The notes under the pieces are model-generated. The model did not search any database. It saw only the letters and a list, made by a program, of their open reading frames with translations, and had not been told where the DNA came from. The position numbers and the translations under genes are program-made. A DNA stretch of 18,525 nucleotides from DASTCC01 sp035711465 (GTDB lineage: Bacteria; Acidobacteriota; Vicinamibacteria; Vicinamibacterales; SCN-69-37). Positions 1-7,192 of this stretch are shown here, in pieces (the first letter of the stretch is position 1; every line of letters starts with the position of its first letter). The DNA lies in assembly GCA_035711465.1 (NCBI GenBank), contig DASTCC010000356.1, positions 1 through 18,525 on the forward strand, given 5' to 3'.

Positions 1-1934
1 TGCGCTTTCGGCGGTTGCTGGGGTCGAGGTGCATCATGCCCAGTGACCCTCGTCCGTGACATGGATTGGGACACCGAGGAGACGAACAGCGTCGATGCAT
101 TCTCGAGCATCCGGCGATGGTCTTTTTCGAACGGCTCGCTACTGAAGACCATGATTACAGCGACGGGTTCTCCGTCCACGACCGGTACTCCAGCGGCGAA
201 ACGCAGCGGTACGGACAAAGTCTTCGAAACAGGCCCAAGCTCAAGGCTCGCATCGGAGTTCAGGACCGGTTGTGCGTGAGCAAATATCCAACCTGAAACA
301 CGATCGCCGATCGGAACGCGAAGGCCATTCATCGCCGGGGCTCCGACGCCAGCGCTAGCGATCACCTCCAGTTCAGTCGAATCCGTCCGTGGTCTGTACA
401 GGGCGAGGCCGGCGGCAGGTACGATTCGACGCAAGTGGCGGAAGAGCGCGTCGGCGGCCTCAACGATCGAACTTGCCCTGGGCAGCTCACGGCGCAGTTC
501 GTTGAATTCACGGTCTTCTGCCTGGGTCGCCGTGATGGCGTCAAATTGGGCAGGGACCATGCTTCCACTGTGCGCCTCACCAGGTCCCGCCGCGGCCGCA
601 TGAGCCATTTCCATCTGTTCGAGCTTGTCGAGAATCTTGATGAATTGATCGACAACCCACGGGTCGTATGTTTTTCCCCGACGCTCTTTCAGAATCTGCT
701 CGGCTTGCTGACGAGACATCCTGGGACGATAAGGACGATCCGACGTAAGCGCGTCGTAGCAGTCAACAACGGAGAGAATTCGCGCGCCCAACGGGATTTC
801 TGAACCCTTTAATTTTTCTGGATAACCCGACCCGTCCCATGCCTCGTGGTGATAGCGCACGATGGGCTCCACGGGATAAGGGAAGTCAATATTCTTCAGG
901 ATGTCCGCACCGACGGCCGCGTGGACTTTCATTCGTTCGAACTCGGACGCGGTCAATGGTCCCGGCTTGTTTAGGATGTACTCAGGAACGGCGAGTTTCC
1001 CCGTATCGTGTAGCAGAGCCGCAGCCCGCATCGCATCGAGCTGCATTTCGTCCTTGACGCCCACAGCTTCAGCGAGCGCCATCGTATATCGCTGGACCCG
1101 TCGAATGTGTCCGTGCGTGACCTGGTCCTTCGCGTCGATCGCGAGGGCGAGTGCCTCGATCGTTTGCAGGAACGTCCGCTTCATTTCCGCGAGATGGGCT
1201 TCGGCTTTCTCGACACGTTCGGTTGACCATTTGAACGTGAAAAAGAAGACCAGCATCACGGGAGCGATTATGAAGAGTGCTAACGGATGAATTCGATGCG
1301 TGATTGAAACCACCAGAGCGGCGACGGACGCGCCGGCCCAGTAGTTGAGCCAGAGTCGCGAGAAATGTTTGGACCAGATCTCGAACGCGTTGAGGTTCTG
1401 ATCCAGCGCGATTGCGAACGCAACGAGCGAACTATTGAGAAGGAAGTAAAGGACTGCAAAGGCGATCAGACCTACGATCAACGACTGATCGAGACCGACT
1501 GCTTCAACTCGTGCGAGCGGAGGTGTGCCCGCGATTTGGAAGAGGACGAGCGCTGACAACCAAATTGAAAGTGGATTGGCCGCGGTGCTGAAGAGCATCC
1601 GGTGCCAATGGACCCTTTGAGGCATGAGCCGGGCCCACATGAGCCCGACATCGAGGAAGCCGAGGAGCGCGCCGGCTTCTGGCCCGAACAGGAGAGTGCC
1701 GCAGAAAACGAATGTCTCCGAGACGGAGATGTTCGCGGCAACTTTTGGCAACTTGACCGGCAGAACACCGCTGACCAAGGTCAGAAGTGCGAGCCAGCCG
1801 AAATCAGTAGGTGGTCGCTCGACGTACAGCCGGAAGACCGAGTACGCGACGATCGAAAACCCAACGAGCGCTACAGCAGCGATGTAACTCTTCGTGGGTG
1901 CCGAGAGGGAAGGCCTCGCAACCTTTGCAGACAT
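1..1934 (-). CDS. Membrane HD-GYP domain protein with GAF domain (probable c-di-GMP phosphodiesterase), C-terminus cut by window edge
   Basis: Reading the minus strand from ATG at 1934 gives 644 codons with no stop before the edge. Residues about 16-235 hold roughly seven hydrophobic segments (for example 16-37, 44-62, 72-100, 112-135, 150-177, 195-213, 217-235), then a short charged coil. An HD-GYP domain follows: LLHDTGK (H309, D310), NKPGPLT, and HHEAWDGSGYPEKL (H362-P372). This is the full signature of the HD-GYP family, which hydrolyses c-di-GMP using a di- or trimetal centre. Residues about 480-630 look like a GAF sensor domain. The inner-membrane sensor region plus cytoplasmic catalytic domain suggests a signal-responsive enzyme; the ligand is unknown. 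An in-frame TAA seven codon-positions upstream fixes 1934 as the first ATG, but no good Shine-Dalgarno precedes it. GC is about 53-58%, lower than the genes to the right. It lies 151 bp downstream of the GLIWGT protease on the same strand. Confidence 0.93.
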   Translation of the reverse strand, partial: MSAKVARPSLSAPTKSYIAAVALVGFSIVAYSVFRLYVERPPTDFGWLALLTLVSGVLPVKLPKVAANISVSETFVFCGTLLFGPEAGALLGFLDVGLMWARLMPQRVHWHRMLFSTAANPLSIWLSALVLFQIAGTPPLARVEAVGLDQSLIVGLIAFAVLYFLLNSSLVAFAIALDQNLNAFEIWSKHFSRLWLNYWAGASVAALVVSITHRIHPLALFIIAPVMLVFFFTFKWSTERVEKAEAHLAEMKRTFLQTIEALALAIDAKDQVTHGHIRRVQRYTMALAEAVGVKDEMQLDAMRAAALLHDTGKLAVPEYILNKPGPLTASEFERMKVHAAVGADILKNIDFPYPVEPIVRYHHEAWDGSGYPEKLKGSEIPLGARILSVVDCYDALTSDRPYRPRMSRQQAEQILKERRGKTYDPWVVDQFIKILDKLEQMEMAHAAAAGPGEAHSGSMVPAQFDAITATQAEDREFNELRRELPRASSIVEAADALFRHLRRIVPAAGLALYRPRTDSTELEVIASAGVGAPAMNGLRVPIGDRVSGWIFAHAQPVLNSDASLELGPVSKTLSVPLRFAAGVPVVDGEPVAVIMVFSSEPFEKDHRRMLENASTLFVSSVSQSMSRTRVTGHDAPRPQQPPKA

Positions 1935-2021
1935 GGAGGTTTAGCACCCGAAGGGCTGCCCGACATATCGGCCAGGTCAACGCAGGCTTTAGGACGCTGC
2001 ACGCAGGTCCTCCCGCTTCGC

Positions 2022-2048
2022 CTAGCTCCAAATGATGGCTTCCATCAT
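2022..2048 (-). CDS. Candidate micro-ORF (8 codons) behind a consensus Shine-Dalgarno
   Basis: On the minus strand a perfect AGGAGG (2056-2051) sits 2 nt before one ATG (2048) and 5 nt before a second ATG (2045). The reading frame encodes MMEAIIWS and stops at TAG (2024-2022). This is the strongest ribosome-binding site between the protease and the HD-GYP gene, yet it leads only to this peptide. The HD-GYP frame cannot be reached from it without a stop. The ending EAIIWS resembles the EANGLIWG unit of the upstream protease tail, and the DNA of the last four codons matches a repeat unit at 10 of 12 bases. It could be a leader peptide, a decayed repeat remnant, or chance. Confidence 0.2.
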   Translation of the reverse strand: MMEAIIWS

Positions 2049-2049
2049 T
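2031..2049. repeat. Perfect inverted repeat (8-bp stem, 3-nt loop) over two start codons
   Basis: AATGATGG at one side and CCATCATT at the other are separated by three bases and pair perfectly. In the minus-strand transcript the hairpin would form 37 nt after the protease stop codon, immediately after AGGAGGC, and it would bury both ATG codons of the micro-ORF. No U-run follows it, so it is not a standard intrinsic terminator. It may protect the 3' end of the protease mRNA or act as a translation switch; neither is proven. Confidence 0.6.
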
Positions 2050-2085
2050 GCCTCCTGAATCCGTTAAAACAAGACCAACTTTCGG

Positions 2086-4281
2086 TTACCGGCCAGTGCC
2101 CCAAATGAGGCCCGACGACGCCATGCCAGTGCCCCAAATCAAACCGGTTCCCCAAATCAGGCCATTGGCCTGCGCTGACTCAGCACGGGTGCCCCAAATG
2201 AGTCCCGTGCCCCAGATGAGGCCGGTCGCCTCAGCCGTTCCGGAACGAGTTCCCCAGATCAGGCCATTGGCTTCAGCGCTGCCAGCGCGGGTCCCCCAGA
2301 TCAGCCCGGTGCCCCAAATCAGGCCATTGGCATCTGCCGTACCTTCACGGGTGCCCCAGATGAGTCCGGTGCCCCAAATAAGGCCGTTTGCGTCAGCTGT
2401 TCCCGTTCGAGTTCCCCAAATCAGTCCGGTGCCCCAAATAAGGCCGTTCGATTGGGCCTTGTCCGAAGTACCCCAGATCAACCCGTTGTTTCCCAGCGAG
2501 CAGCCTGAGCTGGTACCCCAGATCAATCCATTGGCTTGCACATCACGCTCAGCAGTGCCCCAAATCAAACCATTGGCACTGGTGTCACCGGTCGCCGTTC
2601 CCCAAATCAGTCCGTTGGCCTCCACCGCCGCGGTGCTGGTGCCCCAGATCAACCCATTTGCATCGACCTGTGCTTGGCTGGCTGCCGTTCCCCAGATGAG
2701 GCCATTCGCAGACGTCGAACCGTTGGTTCCCCAGATGAGACCGTTCGCTTCCGAAGTGGCGTTCTTGGTGCCCCAGATTAGACCCGTCCCCCAAATGAGG
2801 CCGTTCGGCGCGACGTCGCAGGTCGGGAAGGCTGATGCGGAGATGAAGACGAATCCCGTTAGTCCCACCTCTTCGCCGCCGATGTTCACGCTGACCGGCG
2901 CGTCGGCGAGCGTCCGGCTCTGCGCCAGCCCAACCGCCAACGGGACGTTGATGCTGCCGGCGCCCTGTTCGATCAGGCCGAAGCCCTCGAGCCGCTGCGC
3001 CGTGTACTGGAGGATGAATTTGACTTCGTTCGGCGTCAGTCGCGGCTCGGCCTGGAGCAGCTGCGCCACGGCGCCCGAGGTCACGGCCGCGGCCATGCTC
3101 GAGCCCGACATGGTGAAGTAGGTCCCGCCGTTGGCGCCGTAGACGCGGCGCGTCGGGTAGTTCTCCCAGAGATACGAGCCCTCGACGCCGGCGGCGACGA
3201 TGGCGTTGCCCGGCGCGACGACGTCCGGCTTCAGCTCCCAGGTCGACGGCGCATCCGGCGAACCGACCGGGCCGCGCGAGCTGTAGCTCGCCACCGCGTC
3301 GTCTGACCGCAGCACGGTGCCGCGCGTGTTGGCCGCGCCGACGGTCAAGGCGCCGGGCGTGTAGCCGGGCGAGACGATGGCGCCGACGACCGGCGTGCCG
3401 TCCTCGAGCTTGCCGAAGTTGCCCGCCGACGTGACGCAGACCAGGCCCGCGGCCACGGCGCGCTCGACGGCCTTGGCCAGCGGATCCTCGCGGTAGTTGA
3501 GGCCCGCGGCGCCGAGCGAGATGTTGAGAATGCGGATGCGGTAGCGGTCCTTGTTCGCGATGGCGAAGTCGATCGCCTCGACGACGTCCGACATGTAGCC
3601 GGTGCCGTCCGGACCGAGCACGCGAAGATCGATGAGCTCGGCGCCCGGCGCCATGCCGATGTAGGTCGCGTCGACTCCCTCCGCGCCGCCGCCGCCGTCG
3701 GCGATGATGCTGGCGATGTGGGTGCCGTGTCCGTAGCCGTCGCCCTCGCCCAAGTCGGTGAAGTCCTTGGCGAAGAGCACACGCTTCGAGACATCGCTGC
3801 GCCGGGCGACGCCCGAGTCGATCACCGCGACGACGACCCCTCTGCCGATAAAGCCGCTGAAATTGCCGGACTTGCCCGCCGCCTTCCAGAGCTGCGCGGC
3901 GCCGGTCGCCTCGGTCGTGACCGACATCGTGCTGATGACCTTCCGGTCTTCCGTCAGCGACCCGACATTGCCGTCCTCGGCCATCGCCGCAATGGCGGCC
4001 GCGGAGCCCGAGAACAGGGCGCCCATGGCCAACCGCCGCTCGATCTGCACGTTGTAGCGCTTCGCCAGGCGGTCGACCTCCGCCTGGGGACCCTCATACA
4101 GAAATGGAATTCGAGCCGCACCACCCGCGACCTTTTCGCTCAGTCCTTTGGAGAGCCGGGCCCGGTGCGCTGTTTTCTGCTCCGGGGCAGCGAGAGGGGT
4201 TGCAACCGCAAGGACTGCGGCAATCAGGCCGATAAGGCCCACGAGGCTGGGAAGCGAGGAGCCCGAACGGGTGGTGCTCAT
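2086..4281 (-). CDS. Secreted S8 subtilisin-like serine protease with 21 C-terminal GLIWGT repeats
   Basis: This encodes a 731-residue protein. Residues 1-32 form a signal peptide with a long hydrophobic core. Residues about 58-118 look like an I9-type inhibitory propeptide. The catalytic domain shows the complete subtilase set: D155 (AVIDSGV), H185 (GHGTHIA), oxyanion N288 (TSAGNFG) and S395 (MSGSSMAAA). The last differs from the usual GTSMAxP by S for T and A for P. Residues 494-729 consist of 21 GLIWGT hexapeptides, most preceded by Asn and separated by 7-10-residue linkers or directly paired. The peptidase probably acts outside the cytoplasm on proteins; the tail's role is unknown. I chose ATG 4281 because the signal peptide starts there and AGGA lies 6 nt upstream; an in-frame ATG at 4332 would add 17 residues. 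Tail and N-terminal codons are less GC-rich than the catalytic core. Confidence 0.95.
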   Translation of the reverse strand: MSTTRSGSSLPSLVGLIGLIAAVLAVATPLAAPEQKTAHRARLSKGLSEKVAGGAARIPFLYEGPQAEVDRLAKRYNVQIERRLAMGALFSGSAAAIAAMAEDGNVGSLTEDRKVISTMSVTTEATGAAQLWKAAGKSGNFSGFIGRGVVVAVIDSGVARRSDVSKRVLFAKDFTDLGEGDGYGHGTHIASIIADGGGGAEGVDATYIGMAPGAELIDLRVLGPDGTGYMSDVVEAIDFAIANKDRYRIRILNISLGAAGLNYREDPLAKAVERAVAAGLVCVTSAGNFGKLEDGTPVVGAIVSPGYTPGALTVGAANTRGTVLRSDDAVASYSSRGPVGSPDAPSTWELKPDVVAPGNAIVAAGVEGSYLWENYPTRRVYGANGGTYFTMSGSSMAAAVTSGAVAQLLQAEPRLTPNEVKFILQYTAQRLEGFGLIEQGAGSINVPLAVGLAQSRTLADAPVSVNIGGEEVGLTGFVFISASAFPTCDVAPNGLIWGTGLIWGTKNATSEANGLIWGTNGSTSANGLIWGTAASQAQVDANGLIWGTSTAAVEANGLIWGTATGDTSANGLIWGTAERDVQANGLIWGTSSGCSLGNNGLIWGTSDKAQSNGLIWGTGLIWGTRTGTADANGLIWGTGLIWGTREGTADANGLIWGTGLIWGTRAGSAEANGLIWGTRSGTAEATGLIWGTGLIWGTRAESAQANGLIWGTGLIWGTGMASSGLIWGTGR
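2095..2802 (-). repeat. Coding tandem repeat: 21 x GLIWGT
   Basis: Each copy is 18 bp and reads on the plus strand as a variant of a core CCCCAAAT or CCCCAGAT followed by a G/C/A-rich end. The first (N-terminal) copy is at 2785-2802. Third positions vary among copies (Leu as CTC, CTG, CTT, TTG; Ile as ATT or ATC; Gly as GGC or GGT) while the hexapeptide never changes. This points to selection on the protein rather than simple recent DNA copying. Copies near the catalytic domain occur singly with divergent linkers; copies toward the C-terminus are mostly paired. Confidence 0.95.
2128..2445 (-). repeat. 60-bp sub-array of paired GLIWGT units
   Basis: Within the tail, this part repeats a 20-residue unit: GLIWGTGLIWGT plus an eight-residue linker of the form RxGTAxAN (RTGTADAN, REGTADAN, RAGSAEAN, RSGTAEAT, RAESAQAN). 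One unit has lost one hexapeptide. The linkers are far more alike here than in the N-terminal part of the tail, so this block probably expanded later. Confidence 0.8.
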
Positions 4282-4549
4282 GGAAGGTCCTACTGCCGGG
4301 ATAACGGAACTGAATGCCGGCCGCGATTGCAATTAGGCACGTACAGTACCAATTACGTAATCTCGGATCGTGCAGAATTGTGCAGGTTTCTGCCTCGATC
4401 CTCGCCAGTGCGCGCCCCGACGATGACGTTTCCGGCGCGTCGATCACAAAACTGTGCTGTTTGCCCGCCCGATAAGACTCTTTGGACGGCCCACAGCAGC
4501 AGCACTTGCCGAATTGGGCTGCCGATTAGTACACAGAACATTCGAAATT

Positions 4550-4568
4550 GAAAGTGGTTTTCACTTTC
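4550..4568. repeat. Perfect inverted repeat in 5' leader of the importer operon
   Basis: GAAAGTG and CACTTTC pair perfectly across a 5-nt loop (GTTTT). The element ends 7 nt before the Shine-Dalgarno of the binding-protein gene, so it could be a repressor operator or an mRNA hairpin. Its presence also argues against the longer TTG start at 4548, which would place it inside coding sequence. Confidence 0.5.
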
Positions 4569-4575
4569 GTCATCC

Positions 4576-4580
4576 GGAGG
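4576..4580 (+). promoter_or_regulatory. Ribosome binding site GGAGG deciding the GTG start at 4587
   Basis: GGAGG lies 6 nt upstream of GTG 4587. A longer in-frame TTG at 4548 has no such site and would add 13 residues in front of the lipoprotein signal. Confidence 0.7.
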
Positions 4581-4586
4581 GCCTCG

Positions 4587-6290
4587 GTGAGGGGAAAAGG
4601 ACGCTTTTTAGGGGGCTTGGCCTTGGCGGCCCTCCTCGCCAGTGACGTTTCTTGTAAGTCCACGACGTCCGAGGACGCCTCGAGCAGTAACAGACTTGTC
4701 GCGACCTTCCGAAGCGAGCCCGATTCGTACAACCGATTAGTATCCGCGACCTCACCGGTCGAAGGCATTCGCCTGCTGACGCACGACACGCTCGTCCGGA
4801 TGAATCACGCGTCGGGCGTACTCGAGGCGCGACTCGCGACCGCCTGGTCCGCATCCGACGACGGTCTGACCTGGACCGTCATGCTTCGCGACGGCGTTCA
4901 GTTTTCCGATGGCAAGCCGTTCACGTCCGCCGACGTCGTGTTCACGTTCCGGGCCTTGTACGACCCAAAGGTGCAGAGCCCGCTCGCTGAAGCCGTACTC
5001 GTGGGCGGCAAGCCGCTGATGGTGCGGGCGATGGATCCGCGGACCGTGATGATCACGTTTCCGCAGCGTCACGGCGGCGGTCTCGAGATTCTCGACGGCG
5101 TGCCGATGCTGCCGGAGCACCGGCTGGCGGCCGCGCTCGACGCCGGCACGTTCGCTGCGGCGTGGAGCACGACCACGCCGCCGTCCGAGATCGCCGGTCT
5201 CGGCCCGTTCGTGATCAGGGATTACGCTCCCGGCAGCCGGCTGGTCTTCGATCGCAATCCGCGCTTCTGGGAAAAGGACGCCGAAGGGAAGCCGCTTCCG
5301 TATCTCGACGGCGTCGACATCCGTTTCGTGCCGGACCAGAACGCCGAGGCGCTGCAGCTCGAAACCGGCGACGTCGATCTGACGACCGACTTCGTCTCCG
5401 CGGAATCAATCGCCTCGCTGAGCAGGAGCCCGAGAATCCGGGTGGTCGAGGTCGGCGCCGATCCCAATCCGGACTCGCTCTGGTTCAACCTCTCGGCGGC
5501 CACCACCGCGGCGAAGCAACGGCCGTGGCTGCAACAACTCGAATTTCGACAGGCCGTGTCGTACGCGGTCGATCGCCAGGCCATCGCGGACACGGTCTTT
5601 CTCGGCGCGGCGGTTCCGATCTTCGGGCCGATCACGCCCGGCCACGGCGTGTGGTTGTCGCCGGCCGCGCCGAAGACGCCCTTCGACGCCGGCAAGGCGC
5701 GAGCGTTGCTGGGATCGATCGGCCTTCGCGATCGCAACGGCGACGGCACGGTCGACGACGCCGCCGGCAAACCGATCCGGTTCACGGTGCTCACCCAGGC
5801 GGGCCATCCGGGCCGCGAGCGCACGATGACGTTCGTGCGCGACCAGCTCGCCCGCGTCGGCATCGGCCTCGACCTCGTCCTCGTCGATCCGACCACGATT
5901 CGCACCCGCTACGGCAAGCGGGACTTCGACACGATCTACTTCGGTTTCGTGAGCAGTCCGGACCCGACGACATGGATCGATTTCTGGCCGAGCTCGGGCC
6001 CGTTCCACACCTGGAATCCGGGCCAGGAGAAGCCGGCGACGCCGTGGGAAGCCCGCATCGATGCACTGATGCAGACGATCTCCGCCACGCCCGATGCGGC
6101 GGAACGCCGCCGGCTGTTCGCGGAGGTGCAGACGATCTTCGGCGAGAATCTGCCGATGCTGTACTTCGTCTCGTCGACCAAGCACGTGGCGATGAGCACG
6201 CGCGTCCAGGGCGCAGAGCCCTCGGTGTTTCCGCCGCCGGTGCTGTGGAACGCCGCGAAGCTGCGCGTCACTTCCGCCGCCGGCCGGTGA
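4587..6290 (+). CDS. ABC transporter substrate-binding lipoprotein, family 5 (peptide/nickel type)
   Basis: This 567-residue protein begins with a positively charged, hydrophobic signal ending in SDVSC, so Cys22 is a likely lipidation site (the lipobox is imperfect, with Asp at -3). The mature part follows the SBP_bac_5 pattern: LTHDTLVRM, LATAWSASDDGLTWTV and LRDGVQFSDGKPFTSADVVFTF near the N-terminus, GLGPFVIRDYAPG in the middle, and LRVxS-like residues at the end. Length is usual for the family. These proteins bind oligopeptides, dipeptides or related solutes outside the membrane and deliver them to DppB/DppC-like permeases, which are the next two genes. A DRNGDGTVDD loop (from residue 382) looks like a calcium-binding loop, as often seen in this family. 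The stop overlaps the next start (GTGA). The ligand cannot be read from the sequence. Confidence 0.93.
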   Translation: MRGKGRFLGGLALAALLASDVSCKSTTSEDASSSNRLVATFRSEPDSYNRLVSATSPVEGIRLLTHDTLVRMNHASGVLEARLATAWSASDDGLTWTVMLRDGVQFSDGKPFTSADVVFTFRALYDPKVQSPLAEAVLVGGKPLMVRAMDPRTVMITFPQRHGGGLEILDGVPMLPEHRLAAALDAGTFAAAWSTTTPPSEIAGLGPFVIRDYAPGSRLVFDRNPRFWEKDAEGKPLPYLDGVDIRFVPDQNAEALQLETGDVDLTTDFVSAESIASLSRSPRIRVVEVGADPNPDSLWFNLSAATTAAKQRPWLQQLEFRQAVSYAVDRQAIADTVFLGAAVPIFGPITPGHGVWLSPAAPKTPFDAGKARALLGSIGLRDRNGDGTVDDAAGKPIRFTVLTQAGHPGRERTMTFVRDQLARVGIGLDLVLVDPTTIRTRYGKRDFDTIYFGFVSSPDPTTWIDFWPSSGPFHTWNPGQEKPATPWEARIDALMQTISATPDAAERRRLFAEVQTIFGENLPMLYFVSSTKHVAMSTRVQGAEPSVFPPPVLWNAAKLRVTSAAGR

Positions 6291-7192
6291 CACCGACGCT
6301 CCTGCGATTCATCCTGCGCCGCATGCTCGCGGCGACGCTGCTCGTCTTCACCGTCGCCGCGTCGTCGTTCCTGCTCAGCCGCTGCGCGCCGTACGAACCG
6401 CCGCTCGGCTTGCCGCAACCGGTGGCCGATGCGGAACGGGCGAAACGCGGACTCGATCGGCCGATCCTCGAACACTTCGCCGGCTGGGTCGGCTCGCTGC
6501 TGCGGCTCGATCTCGGCGAGTCCGTCGTCTACAACCGGCCGGTGGCCGGACTCGTCCTCGGCAGCGGCGCGCGCAGCGGCCAGCTAGGGCTGTTGGCGCT
6601 CGTCGTCGCTTGCGCGATCGGCCTGACGGTGGGCACGGTCACCGGCGCCTCGCCGCGCGGCCCGACCGCCTCGATCGTCGCGCCGATCTCGGTGGCGCTG
6701 GTCTCGTGTCCGCCGATCGTGTGGGCGCTCTGTCTGCTGCTCGTGGCCGCATCGACGGGCTGGCTGTCGATCCGCGAGGGCAGCCTCGGCGTGCCGGTGC
6801 TCGCGCTGTCGCTGCCGCTCGCGGCGATGTTCGAGCGGCTGCAGTCGCAATCGACGCGCGACGCGCTTCGCGCGCCCGATCTGATTGCCGCCTCGGCGCG
6901 CGGCGTGCCGCGCTGGCGCCTGCTCTGGATTCATGGCGCCCGCCAGGCGTTGACGCCGCTCTTCGGCGTCTTCGGCGTCGTCGTCGGCTCGCTGTTCAGC
7001 GGATCGCTCGCGGTCGAATGGGCAACGGGCTGGCCGGGCCTCGGCCGTCTGATGTACACGGCGCTGCTGGCGCACGACATCTCCCTCATCGCCGGCTGCG
7101 CGCTCGCCGGTGCGGTGTTGATCGCGATCGGCAACTTCGTCGCCGACGTCGCCCGCGCGATCGCCGATCCGCGGACGCGGAGCGCGATGTGA
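6287..7192 (+). CDS. ABC transporter permease, DppB/OppB type
   Basis: A 301-residue inner-membrane protein with several long hydrophobic helices, beginning at GTG inside the GTGA that also ends the binding-protein gene. It starts with the typical LLRFILRRM and an N-terminal helix. A cytoplasmic coupling loop near residues 200-220 (LIAASARGVPRWRLLW) matches the EAA loop of this family. The later VVGSLFSGSLAVEWATGWPG motif matches the conserved segment in DppB (usually ...EtiFswPGlG). It would form the translocation channel with the following permease. It is slightly shorter than usual DppB proteins. Translational coupling on both sides suggests fixed stoichiometry. Confidence 0.92.
   Translation: MTPTLLRFILRRMLAATLLVFTVAASSFLLSRCAPYEPPLGLPQPVADAERAKRGLDRPILEHFAGWVGSLLRLDLGESVVYNRPVAGLVLGSGARSGQLGLLALVVACAIGLTVGTVTGASPRGPTASIVAPISVALVSCPPIVWALCLLLVAASTGWLSIREGSLGVPVLALSLPLAAMFERLQSQSTRDALRAPDLIAASARGVPRWRLLWIHGARQALTPLFGVFGVVVGSLFSGSLAVEWATGWPGLGRLMYTALLAHDISLIAGCALAGAVLIAIGNFVADVARAIADPRTRSAM

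Larger units (their letters stand above)
4282..4586. promoter_or_regulatory. Divergent intergenic region between protease and importer operon
   Basis: These 305 bp separate the minus-strand protease from the plus-strand operon and must hold promoters for both. GC falls to about 47% around 4321-4380. I see an 8-bp palindrome ATTGCAAT (4326-4333), GTACAGTAC (4341-4349), a 10-bp palindrome ATTACGTAAT (4352-4361), repeated TGCAG motifs near 4371 and 4383, and an inverted repeat at 4550-4568. No hexamer pair is good enough for me to call a sigma-70 promoter with confidence. I see no RNA gene or convincing ORF in it. Confidence 0.55.

Noticed and set aside
2095..2802. CRISPR-like reading of the repeats
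   Set aside because: Repeats are only 18 bp, degenerate at third codon positions, in frame within a protein, and spaced irregularly by 0-30 bp.
2048..3121. 357-codon plus-strand frame with repeated VPQIxP motifs
   Set aside because: It is the exact antisense of the GLIWGT repeats. The protease frame has a full catalytic motif set, while this frame has no recognisable domain beyond the mirrored repeat.
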